Assembly (NCBI GenBank): GCA_001783695.1
Contig: MFNE01000007.1
Location: 1 to 44,661 of the forward strand
DNA: 44,661 nt
Direction: 5' to 3'
Source of the DNA: Candidatus Lambdaproteobacteria bacterium RIFOXYD2_FULL_50_16
Lineage (GTDB): Bacteria; SAR324; XYD2-FULL-50-16
Shown: positions 18,201 to 25,167 of the stretch, in pieces
Layout of the letters: each line of letters opens with the position of its first letter
Position numbering within the stretch: the first letter of the stretch is position 1
The notes under the pieces: model-generated
Told to the model about the DNA's origin: nothing
Databases searched by the model: none
What the model saw: the letters and a program-made list of their open reading frames with translations, nothing else
Translations under genes and position numbers: made by a program

Positions 18201-19720
18201 ACCCCACTGTGGGCGATGGCGTCAAAAAACAATTTAAGGTTTGCAGATTGTTCTGCCAAGTTTTCGCGAAAGGCGGTCAATAACATGACATGCCGACTGT
18301 TTACATCGGTAACAAAATTTTGTAGTGCCGATAAACTGGCGGAATCGGCCGAATGGAAATTATCCAAGAAAATGACTAGCGGCTTTTTATCCTTAATAAA
18401 ACAGGTCAAAAACTTTTGAACCGCGCGATTGATTCGCCCTTCGGTCTCGATTGGCTCCAGGGGGTCGCTGGAGGGGGCCGGTTGGATTAATAGTTTGAGG
18501 TCCGAAACCAATTCTGAAACCAAAACGAGGTCGTCGCCCAATTCGGATTTAATTAACTGCCGCCAATGTTCGAGCGCTTTTTCCTCTAAAGCCAAAAGTT
18601 GATTTACTAGCTGATTTAACGCCTCTTTAAGCCCATAGTAGGGGGTATCACGGTGTTGCTTTTCGAAGCGTCCCTCGATTAGAATCGCCCCTTCTGCTTG
18701 AACCCGCACTTTAAGTAATTCGACCAAGCTCGACTTGCCAAGCCCCGCCGCCCCTTTAATATGTACCGCCTCGACCCCGCCTGCTAAAACATGAGCAAAA
18801 GATTCTTCGAGCAGTTTTTTGTGACGTGCAATCCCATAAAGCCCTTGGGGCATTTGGAAACGTTTAACCAACCTTCGGTCATCAATCTCAAAGTCTTCAA
18901 TCAAGCCCGATTCTAAAAAGCGGGTTTGACAGTTCTTGAGGTCAATTAAAAGATTTTCGGTGGTTTCGTAGCGTTCTTGAGCGGTTTTTGCGAGCAGCTT
19001 GTAAACAATTTTATCCACAACTTCAGGCACCTCAGGCCGCTCTCCATGGGGGTGCGTGGGGCTGATGGCGATGTGGCTGTGAATCAGTTCTAGTTGATCG
19101 TTGGAAGTAAAGGGTGGGTGTCCGGTCAAAAGCTCGAAAAAAATTGCCCCTAGCGAGTAGAGGTCGGAGGTTTTATCCACCGCCCGATTGATCCTGCCGG
19201 TTTGCTCTGGCGAGTGGTAAACAAAGGCTTCTGCAAGCGGATGGAACGGGCTTAAATCCTCAGGGATCAGGTTTTCTTGGTTTTTTAAAAACAGCCCGGT
19301 TAGATAACACTGGTTAGTATGAGGGGCGACTAGGATATTAAAGGGGGTTAGGTCTTTATGTAGTAAATTTAAACGATGAATCTCTTGTAGCGCCTCGGTT
19401 GCCGATATTGCGTAGTCAAAAAAACGGGTTAACTCGACCGGGCCATCTAGGAGTTGGGGTAAAAACTGGTAGGGGCAGTTTTCGTATAAAAACAGGACCT
19501 CTTTGTCTCCTAGTTGGATCTGGTCCGGGACCACCAGATGCGGCAGACTTGGGGTAGGCTCAAAGGATTGGGCGATGTATAAGGCTTCAGGAGTGACCGC
19601 TGCTAGTTCCACCAGCTTTATCAGCCCCCCGCTAGACTTAGCATTAAGGACTTGAGCATAGCTATGGGAGAAGGTCAGGCTAAAATCAGGAAATTCGGAA
19701 ATTTTACTCATAGACCCCAT
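15263..19720 (-). CDS. Pseudokinase-ATPase-GAF signalling protein (Ser/Thr kinase-like, AAA/STAND-type)
   Basis: A 1485-aa cytosolic protein. Residues about 1-275 form a Ser/Thr-kinase-like domain with HKDLTPFN (Asp123, Asn128) and YHSPEQTGRINR, the activation-segment signature of large kinase-ATPase-GAF sensors. The DFG aspartate is missing (LTGLF instead) and no glycine-rich loop or VAIK lysine is evident, so it is probably a pseudokinase. Residues about 315-560 form a P-loop ATPase (GAAGLGKSS, Lys329; Walker B VIFLDN). A long helical TPR-like region follows, then a GAF domain (about 1305-1450) and a terminal coiled coil. Many relatives end in a histidine kinase; this one does not. I start at 19720 (ATG, overlapping the upstream TAA as TAATG); 19711 is an alternative. 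STAS gene follows with a GTGA overlap. Confidence 0.85.
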   Translation of the reverse strand: MGSMSKISEFPDFSLTFSHSYAQVLNAKSSGGLIKLVELAAVTPEALYIAQSFEPTPSLPHLVVPDQIQLGDKEVLFLYENCPYQFLPQLLDGPVELTRFFDYAISATEALQEIHRLNLLHKDLTPFNILVAPHTNQCYLTGLFLKNQENLIPEDLSPFHPLAEAFVYHSPEQTGRINRAVDKTSDLYSLGAIFFELLTGHPPFTSNDQLELIHSHIAISPTHPHGERPEVPEVVDKIVYKLLAKTAQERYETTENLLIDLKNCQTRFLESGLIEDFEIDDRRLVKRFQMPQGLYGIARHKKLLEESFAHVLAGGVEAVHIKGAAGLGKSSLVELLKVRVQAEGAILIEGRFEKQHRDTPYYGLKEALNQLVNQLLALEEKALEHWRQLIKSELGDDLVLVSELVSDLKLLIQPAPSSDPLEPIETEGRINRAVQKFLTCFIKDKKPLVIFLDNFHSADSASLSALQNFVTDVNSRHVMLLTAFRENLAEQSANLKLFFDAIAHSGVISQETKVRPLGIRDLKDMFSEAFDSKQDFGELTKMFLQKTNGNPFFVKQLLSLLIERGLITYNETKQLWQWDLKQINKEALSNDVIELLGNKIKNLPEQSVVVVKTAACIGTEFELKTLSLALGWSLEQVWAALKAPLHKGMVIEESRPHATGVFHFLHDRVHKAALSLWESGGRRQCHFTIGKQLLENRPTPEGEDWVYKTVAQLNQAVELVTNPKDRQQLAQLNLTAGNLARGRAAYDTAWEYYMRGTELLDDSNWETDYQLIKELYVRRAEAEYYTGNTEAFKPIFNILYDHLKTDQEREEVINIKLNLFIKAGDLKQALEVGVESINRFSKEPIPPNEAEVHIVIQVKMAELQARLGAQKIETLPFLKEMEGPGDQALMKLISNLIPAASLARRSLWIYLTLKMVETSLNQGNSQSSAFGYMNFAVLLCSGLEDYQRGHAMGRMAIELNRRFKNRLDSSKLNFLFYAYINHWKTSATESIVGLEGAVSLGNRIGDLIGAASAVEFLLFTHILAGTPLDGLAMEVSKHDDFAHQVGNPDLEHMMVMTKLFLGLADPNYQLTTAPDQPLEDALRSSRNQMPLQWYYLIQAQLHYFMGDQPQAMQLILKSDRLIFNYGQLSVPEHYFYYSMIVLANYPNLSSEERKRYWDILKGNRDKLAKLAIACPINFNDRYLLVCAEMSAVSGNFLEAINLFDQAIDAAISQDRTHILALAFERAARYYLSKNKPIIARAYLGEAQVNYIRWGAKAKLEQLAAELGPYLNQNYAQQAPSSQNKTETFDITTLSRTQETLSLEFDQARLIQKMLKVLLENAGAQKGFFLLNQKLNYIVRAQGFMGQDPPVKLCSIKFEECQGLSKAVVSYATRTSKIVAIDDARVDSLFAFDPYVKTEKPKSILALPVINHGKTLGLLYLENNLATHAFSKQRVEFLKLLIAQVAISLENSSLYASLAQTTEELRSSKLELEKRIDQLQRQLAIK

Positions 19721-20343
19721 TAACGGCGACAAACCCAAAATCCTTGGTGACCTTTCGGGATAACTTTAGCAGAGATTAACAGACTGCTCAAGGGCAAGCG
19801 CGGGGGCAGGCCTTGTTGGGCCCTAAGCGAATTGGAATAGACCATTGAATATTGGGGCTTTAACCCCTGTTCAACTGCGAGTTCAGCCAAGGTGGTGAAC
19901 AGGATCTGGACTCCTAAGGAGCGGACCTCTTCAGGGTTGCCTTGGCTTAAAAAAAGCAACTCATTCGCGTTTAACCCTGGGCAAAATAGCTGGTCTAATA
20001 CCTCTGTTTTAATTGGGTCTTCCCACCAAATGTAATAGACTAAAAGCCAATCCTCTAAAAGTAATTCCAAGGTCATCAGATCTTCGTCTTCCACCCTAGA
20101 AAAGGCCAAATCTTCTTCTTGCCGTTTTTTTAAAGGACCTTGCCAGAGTGTTTTGATCTGGGCTTTGTAAACCCCTGAAAGGGTGATGGGAACCGCCCAA
20201 AAATGAGTTTTGGCTAGGTTATATTCTTTAGCCTCTGGTGGGCGCTCAAAACCCTCGGGGTCTAAAAAGGGATGTAACTGCATTTGCGGAGCAGAACAGG
20301 CGGAAAGCCCCAAAACCAACCCTACAAGGAACCACCTGATCAA
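19720..20343 (-). CDS. Putative lipoprotein of unknown function
   Basis: A 207-aa protein starting with a short signal peptide and a lipobox, FLVGLVLGLSAC, so it should be lipid-modified at Cys16 and exported. The rest has no motif I recognise; it is acidic in the middle and contains a Trp/Tyr-rich LLVYYIWWED segment. The start is a TTG at 20343 whose last bases overlap the aroB stop (TTGA), with AAGAGA upstream. This is better than an ATG at 20403, which would lie well inside aroB and put about 20 extra polar residues before the signal peptide. Its stop overlaps the next gene's start. Confidence 0.6.
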   Translation of the reverse strand: MIRWFLVGLVLGLSACSAPQMQLHPFLDPEGFERPPEAKEYNLAKTHFWAVPITLSGVYKAQIKTLWQGPLKKRQEEDLAFSRVEDEDLMTLELLLEDWLLVYYIWWEDPIKTEVLDQLFCPGLNANELLFLSQGNPEEVRSLGVQILFTTLAELAVEQGLKPQYSMVYSNSLRAQQGLPPRLPLSSLLISAKVIPKGHQGFWVCRR

Positions 20344-21461
20344 GGAACGGTCTCTTGAATCAAAGCCCCCTCGCTGACTAGATAGGCTTGATACGTTTCC
20401 CATATCTCTTTAAGCTGCACTTGGGCCACAATCACGCCTTGGCCTAAGGAGTTAAGCCCAATAAAGTTAAGCCCCTGGGCGCTGCTTTTTTTATCATGGC
20501 CGATGATCTCAAAAAAGGTGGACTGGTTCACTTTCGGATAGGTTATCTTTAAGCCTAGTTGGGCTAAGTGTTGACCAATTAACTTATAGTCAGATGGGCT
20601 CAGGAGCCCGCGGCGGACCGACCAAAAGGCGGCAAAGTCCATGCCGGCGATTACCGCTTCCCCGTGTAAATATTGATCGTAGTTGGTGTAGGTTTCAATA
20701 AAATGTCCAAGTGTATGGCCAAAGTTAAGCATGGCTCGGGCAAAAGATTCGCGTTCGTCTTTTTCGACTACGTTCGCCTTGACTTGGCAGCTCCGGCTAA
20801 TCGCCTCGATCAGCATGGGGGCGTTTTGTGATAAGGCTTCGAGGGTGGTTTTATGAAGTAGTTGGTAAAGATAACTGTCTGCTATAAATCCATGTTTAAC
20901 CAACTCTGCATAACCCGCCAAAAATTCGCGAGGTGGGAGCGTGGCTAGAAAATCTACGTCAATAATGGTTTGCAAAGGTTGCTTAAAGGCACCGATACTG
21001 TTTTTGCCAGAGGGGTGGTTGACGGCGGTCTTGCCTCCGATACTCGAATCCACCTGGGATAAAAGAGTGGTGGGGACTTGCACAAAACTCATTCCCCGCA
21101 TATAGGACGCAGCAGCAAACCCAACCATATCACCAATCACCCCGCCGCCAAAGGCAACCAGCAAGCTTTTGCGGTTCGCTCCTTCTTTGGCTAAAAAATC
21201 AAAGATTAAGCTTAGAGTGTCTAAGGTTTTATAACGCTCGCCATCGGGCAAAACTAAAAGTTTGGCCGTAAAGCCAGCGGGCAAAGCTTTTGCGATTCGG
21301 TCTGGATAAAGGGCGTTGACCCGGTCATTGGTAACCACGAACACCACCGGTTCTGGGTGGTGCAAGATCAGGTCTGCCAAGGCACCATTGAGGATTCCTT
21401 GACCAATAAAAACCTGATATTGGTACGGCTGGCGAACCAGCGAAATGGAGATGTTTTTCAT
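20340..21461 (-). CDS. aroB: 3-dehydroquinate synthase
   Basis: Converts DAHP to 3-dehydroquinate, the second step of the shikimate pathway, using NAD and a divalent metal, in the cytosol. The 373-aa length is typical. Visible motifs are GGGVIGDMVGFAAASYMRG, VPTTLLSQVDSSIGGKTAVN, the metal-ligand Glu/His region ELVKHGFI, and FGHTLGHFIE with its ligand histidines. Its ATG overlaps the acylphosphatase stop (ATGA), and its stop overlaps the lipoprotein start. No aroK lies beside it, unlike many genomes; the gene instead leads a signalling and glycan operon, so its housekeeping expression may drive the whole unit (inference). Confidence 0.95.
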   Translation of the reverse strand: MKNISISLVRQPYQYQVFIGQGILNGALADLILHHPEPVVFVVTNDRVNALYPDRIAKALPAGFTAKLLVLPDGERYKTLDTLSLIFDFLAKEGANRKSLLVAFGGGVIGDMVGFAAASYMRGMSFVQVPTTLLSQVDSSIGGKTAVNHPSGKNSIGAFKQPLQTIIDVDFLATLPPREFLAGYAELVKHGFIADSYLYQLLHKTTLEALSQNAPMLIEAISRSCQVKANVVEKDERESFARAMLNFGHTLGHFIETYTNYDQYLHGEAVIAGMDFAAFWSVRRGLLSPSDYKLIGQHLAQLGLKITYPKVNQSTFFEIIGHDKKSSAQGLNFIGLNSLGQGVIVAQVQLKEIWETYQAYLVSEGALIQETVP

Positions 21462-21736
21462 CCGTTTAGGATTTGAAAACTAGTTAACGAAGGATTGGTC
21501 TCCGCCTCGTGGCTGGTCAGGTCACTGACCTTTGCCTGAGGCGGTCCTTCTATACACCAAGCTTTAAATTCGATTAAGGCGGCCTCACTCCCTTGGGCAA
21601 AAATCTCAACCGTTCCTTCTACCAGGTTTTGAATCCAGCCCACAATTCCCAGATCTTGAGCCTTTTTTTGAGCGGAAGCCCGGTAAAACACCCCCTGTAC
21701 CTTGCCATGTACCGTGATTTTTGTTGCTATCGTCAT
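21458..21736 (-). CDS. acyP: Acylphosphatase
   Basis: Hydrolyses acyl phosphates in the cytosol. The 92-aa protein has the fold's signatures: GKVQGVFYRAS with the phosphate-binding loop and catalytic Arg, and GWIQNLVEGTVE with the catalytic Asn. A longer reading from 21769 is possible, but the ATG at 21736 gives the family-typical beginning TIATKITVHGKVQG. It is the first gene of the seven-gene minus-strand operon and overlaps aroB (ATGA). I found no convincing promoter in the 275 bp upstream on this strand. Confidence 0.9.
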   Translation of the reverse strand: MTIATKITVHGKVQGVFYRASAQKKAQDLGIVGWIQNLVEGTVEIFAQGSEAALIEFKAWCIEGPPQAKVSDLTSHEAETNPSLTSFQILNG

Positions 21737-21810
21737 CTTGGCTACAATGTTGCAATTCCATTTGGACAAGGTTACTCAAACTAAGGGAAAATCCCTAATA
21801 AAGGAATAAC

Positions 21811-21839
21811 TTGTCCTTAGCGACGCTTTTTTTTATAGT
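21811..21839 (+). promoter_or_regulatory. Sigma70-type promoter for the 22012 gene and its leader
   Basis: TTGTCC (21811-21816) and TATAGT (21834-21839) are spaced 17 bp apart; the -10 matches consensus at five of six positions. Transcription would start near 21846 and give a leader of about 165 nt containing the hairpin at 21881-21908 and a 36-codon ORF. Confidence 0.55.
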
Positions 21840-21880
21840 TGTTTAGCCTAAGCGCCTGCTTTTACCACTATGTGGCAAGG

Positions 21881-21908
21881 AGGGGCAAATGTCTAGCCCT
21901 TTGCCCCT
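21881..21908 (+). promoter_or_regulatory. Leader hairpin overlapping a Shine-Dalgarno sequence and start codon
   Basis: AGGGGCAAA (21881-21889) pairs perfectly with TTTGCCCCT (21900-21908) around a 10-nt loop. The 5' arm covers most of the ribosome-binding sequence AAGGAGGGG (21877-21885) and the first base of the ATG at 21889, so folding would hide this start. No T run follows, so it is not an intrinsic terminator. Confidence 0.5.
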
Positions 21909-21999
21909 TTGTGGGGTAGGTTGGGTTGGGTCCATCTTTAAAAAATTAGGAGGTCGTCGATTCTATGGTGTTTGTACCTTTTTGCAAGCTACCATGTAG
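21889..21999 (+). CDS. Possible 36-aa leader peptide
   Basis: An ORF of 36 codons with one of the strongest ribosome-binding sites in the window (AAGGAGG five bases before the ATG). It ends with TAG only 12 nt before the ATG of the 22012 gene, which has no Shine-Dalgarno sequence of its own. The peptide begins MSSPLPLCGVGW and has no recognisable domain. It may be a regulatory leader whose translation couples to the downstream gene. A second, weaker frame (16 codons, from about 21964) overlaps the 22012 start. Coding status is unproven. Confidence 0.35.
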   Translation: MSSPLPLCGVGWVGSIFKKLGGRRFYGVCTFLQATM

Positions 22000-22011
22000 G
22001 CGCTACCCAAT

Positions 22012-23226
22012 ATGAGTGTTCCTGCCAATCCCCCTGAACAGGTCAAAATTAACTTTGACCACCTGCCGCTTGCTAAGCGGTTGGAGGAGGTTAATGGGCT
22101 GCCTATTCCTACCTCAAGTGATTATTGGCAATTGGCGGAATTTTTGCCCAAACAGATCGGGAAAAAAATTCGTAAACTTTTCCAAAAGGACCTAACCGAA
22201 GCAGAGATGTCTGATCTTCGCAAACAGGCGATCCAATCCCCCGGCAAGACCCAAGGCGAGATTCAGCGGCTTAAAAAGTTACACCCAGACAATCCCGACC
22301 TTTTGATGCTTTCGGCGATCTGCACCTATGGCATGAACCAAAATTCAGCCAATAATGCCAAAATGTTTTTAGCCCTGAAACTGGCGGCCAAAGATGCAGC
22401 ATTGGCTTTGGTTAATGATGGGTTGAGCCTTTATAACGTAGATAACTTCTACCGGCTTTATCATATTTTACTTGAACGCTACCGGCGGGAAGCTGAAAAG
22501 CTGGAAAAAGAGGTTCGCGGTGAAAAATATGCCGCCCAACGGGCAAAATTAGCGACGACCAACGCGCTGCTTAATATTTTGGTTTCTGAAAAAGAGAAGG
22601 GTCAGGGGATTTTGGACCATATGAAAAAGCGGGTGATGTCTAGTTCCTATCCCCACTATTTTACTTTTGCCAGGATTAGTAAAGCTTGCCAGTCGATTGA
22701 CGAACAACGCCCCAAAGAGATGATTGGCCATTTTAACGCTCAAGACACAATTGCGGTGGTTTACGCGGTTGGGATGTCCATCGCTCGGGTGCCCATCTTA
22801 CATCCACTACTAGACCGTTTTAACCAAGTCATGGGTGGCAGTACCCCCAATTTAGAATTGCGCCGGGTTTCGATTTTATCGGCCCAGCATTTTTTACAGT
22901 TGATTATTGCCGTATTGGATGAGGATGAAGAGCGCGTCAAACGGGTAGGGCGCGCGATTTTTGCAGAAAATCACGCGGCCACGCAAATCTTAGACAACCT
23001 CCAAATCCGCCAACCCTATGAAGCGGACCCCTTTTTAAACATGGCCTTGGTCACCGAGATGGGTTCAGGTGCCTTTGATACGGAAGAACATTTTCGCATG
23101 GTGTCCTTAGCACTCCACGCCCAAGACACCTTGCAGAAAAAAGATATGAGCAAAGACGGGGTCTTTTCTAATTCTGCCTATGCCCACAAACGGAAATTAT
23201 CGGCTATGGTTAAAGAGGAAGCTTAA
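22012..23226 (+). CDS. Hypothetical helical protein
   Basis: A 404-aa protein I do not recognise. It has no signal peptide or membrane helix. It is strongly helical and charged, with a TPR-like segment near residues 95-115 (LKKLHPDNPDLLMLSAICTY) and a likely coiled coil around residues 155-190 (RREAEKLEKEV). No catalytic motif stands out. The start ATG lacks a Shine-Dalgarno sequence and may rely on coupling to the upstream leader ORF. The stop codon shares TTAA with the convergent hemH. A cytosolic helical scaffold or regulatory protein is possible, but this is a guess. Confidence 0.65.
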   Translation: MSVPANPPEQVKINFDHLPLAKRLEEVNGLPIPTSSDYWQLAEFLPKQIGKKIRKLFQKDLTEAEMSDLRKQAIQSPGKTQGEIQRLKKLHPDNPDLLMLSAICTYGMNQNSANNAKMFLALKLAAKDAALALVNDGLSLYNVDNFYRLYHILLERYRREAEKLEKEVRGEKYAAQRAKLATTNALLNILVSEKEKGQGILDHMKKRVMSSSYPHYFTFARISKACQSIDEQRPKEMIGHFNAQDTIAVVYAVGMSIARVPILHPLLDRFNQVMGGSTPNLELRRVSILSAQHFLQLIIAVLDEDEERVKRVGRAIFAENHAATQILDNLQIRQPYEADPFLNMALVTEMGSGAFDTEEHFRMVSLALHAQDTLQKKDMSKDGVFSNSAYAHKRKLSAMVKEEA

Positions 23227-24245
23227 ACGCCTTTGACCAAGTCGGCCAGCGCCGTGACCCAATCGGCACCGTCGTTTAAAGAAGGCACTAAGGCAAAGGC
23301 CTCGCCCCCTAAACGCAAAAAACGCTCAGCCATTTCTACACCCAGTTCGTCGGTGGTTTCAAGACAGTCTGCCACAAAGCTGGGACTAATTACTAAAAGT
23401 CGTTTGACCCCTTTTTTTGCCAGCGCTTCTACCTGCTCTGCCAAATAGGGTTCTAGCCATAACGCCCGGCCCAGTCTGGATTGAAAGGCAAAAGACCAGC
23501 AGTCCTCTTTAAGTTCTAATCGCTGGGCCAGGGCTTTTGCCGTGGCTAAACATTGGGCCCGGTAACAGCCTCGGGCAGGCGCGTCAGGTTCTGCACAGCA
23601 ACCCTCTTTTTGCAAACACTTCCCACTCGAATCCGACTTTATAATCTGGGAGCTAGGCAATCCATGAAAACTAAACAATAGGTGATCAAACCCTCTTTCT
23701 AATAGTGGCTTCGCCCTATTCGTAAAGGCGTCTAAAAAACCAGGGTGATTAAAAAAGGCAGACACAAAGGTAAAGCTGGGCAGGCTAGACCATCCAGAGC
23801 AAATCCGGTGGACTTCTTTAATAACCGAGCCGGTGGTAGCGCTGGCGTATTGTGGGAAAAGGGGGATTATGATCAATTCCTTTAGGTTTGCCTCGTTAAA
23901 GCGTTTAAGCGATTTTTCCAGACTCGGCTCCCCATACCTCATGGCCCAATCTATCAGAAAAGATTCCCCTAATTCCGCATCTAACCTTTGGGCCAGATGG
24001 CTGGTGTGGCGGATTAAAGGAGCGCCCTCATCGGTCCAAATCGACTGATATCTAGGGGCAATCTTTTGAGGCCGTTTGGGTAATATAAACATCCGCAAGA
24101 TTAATTGTCGAATCAGCCAGGGCATATCCATTACCATCGGGTCGGATAAAAACTGGGCTAAATAGGCGCGAATCGCCTTGGGCGTGGGCGCAGCCGGACT
24201 GCCCAGGTTGATCAACAAAACACCTGTTTTTGTGGATGAGGGCAT
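23223..24245 (-). CDS. hemH: Ferrochelatase with an internal cysteine cluster
   Basis: Inserts ferrous iron into protoporphyrin IX, the last step of haem synthesis. The 340-aa protein begins with the typical VLLINLGSPAAPTPKAIRAY and contains the catalytic-His segment LLFSFHGLP and the C-terminal SPSFVADCLETTDELG. Between residues about 205 and 235 it carries five cysteines, spaced C-x5-CC-x9-C-x4-C. Some bacterial ferrochelatases bind a [2Fe-2S] cluster through cysteines in this internal segment (as reported for Bdellovibrio-type enzymes), and this arrangement looks compatible. It is divergent from panC and has no other hem gene beside it. Confidence 0.95.
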   Translation of the reverse strand: MPSSTKTGVLLINLGSPAAPTPKAIRAYLAQFLSDPMVMDMPWLIRQLILRMFILPKRPQKIAPRYQSIWTDEGAPLIRHTSHLAQRLDAELGESFLIDWAMRYGEPSLEKSLKRFNEANLKELIIIPLFPQYASATTGSVIKEVHRICSGWSSLPSFTFVSAFFNHPGFLDAFTNRAKPLLERGFDHLLFSFHGLPSSQIIKSDSSGKCLQKEGCCAEPDAPARGCYRAQCLATAKALAQRLELKEDCWSFAFQSRLGRALWLEPYLAEQVEALAKKGVKRLLVISPSFVADCLETTDELGVEMAERFLRLGGEAFALVPSLNDGADWVTALADLVKGV

Positions 24246-24321
24246 GGCAAAAACTCTGGCAATAGGGAAGGAAAAACGCTAGCTTGGGCTAAGCTAACAA
24301 AGAGGAAAGCGGACGGGCAAG

Positions 24322-25167
24322 ATGGAAGTGACTAAAAAAATCGTAGGCTTACGAGAATGGTTGGCCCAAAACCGCGGGGCTAGCTTGGGACTGGTGCCTA
24401 CTATGGGCTTTTTACACCAAGGACATCTGGCTTTGGTTAAGGCTGCGAAGGCGCAAAACGAGCGGGTGGCGGTCAGTATATTTGTTAACCCCCTGCAATT
24501 TAATAGCCCTGAAGATTTTGAAAATTACCCGATTAATATAGAAGAGGACTTGCGGCTGTTAGCAGAGGCCGGGGTGGACTTGGTTTTTACTCCTCCGCCA
24601 GAAGAAATCTACCCTAAAGGTTTTGACGCCCAATTGCGGATTGGCGCTATTACCAAGCCATTAGAGGGCTCGGCGAGGCCAGGGCATTTTGATGGGGTAA
24701 CCACGGTGGTCGCCAAATTTTTTAACCTGTTTACCCCAGATCGGGCCTACTTTGGGGAAAAGGATGCGCAACAACTCTTGGTGATTAAAAAAATGGCCCA
24801 AGACATGAACTATGGGGTGCAGGTGATTGGCTGCCCTACCGTGCGTGAACCAGGTGGGCTCGCCCTTTCTAGCCGAAATTCGAGGTTAAAAGAAAGCCAG
24901 AAAGAGGAGGCCCTTTTGATCTGGCAGGCTTTGCAGCTTGGAAAACAAAAGATTGCCGAGGGCCTTTCCAACTCTGCTCAACTGATTGAGTTAATGAGCG
25001 AAGTGGTGTTGTCGGGGGCTAGTGCGGCGGTGGATTATATCTCGATTAACGACACCCAAACCTTGGAACCAGTCGAAGAGATTACGGGCGAAGTCTTGAT
25101 TAGCCTCGCTGTTTTTTTGGGCAAAGTCCGGTTGATTGACAATATCACTGTACCCCCAAAGGCCTAG
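24322..25167 (+). CDS. panC: Pantothenate synthetase
   Basis: Condenses pantoate with beta-alanine using ATP to give pantothenate, the coenzyme A precursor, in the cytosol. The 281-aa length is typical. Motifs: PTMGFLHQGHLALVKAAK (HIGH-like nucleotide-binding loop), NPLQFNSPEDF, FGEKDAQQLLVIKKM and the KMSK-region equivalent LALSSRNSRL. TAG is followed directly by the tilS ATG, so the two form an operon. The previous pathway enzyme, panE, lies 8.6 kb away on the other strand; panB is not in the window. Confidence 0.96.
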   Translation: MEVTKKIVGLREWLAQNRGASLGLVPTMGFLHQGHLALVKAAKAQNERVAVSIFVNPLQFNSPEDFENYPINIEEDLRLLAEAGVDLVFTPPPEEIYPKGFDAQLRIGAITKPLEGSARPGHFDGVTTVVAKFFNLFTPDRAYFGEKDAQQLLVIKKMAQDMNYGVQVIGCPTVREPGGLALSSRNSRLKESQKEEALLIWQALQLGKQKIAEGLSNSAQLIELMSEVVLSGASAAVDYISINDTQTLEPVEEITGEVLISLAVFLGKVRLIDNITVPPKA

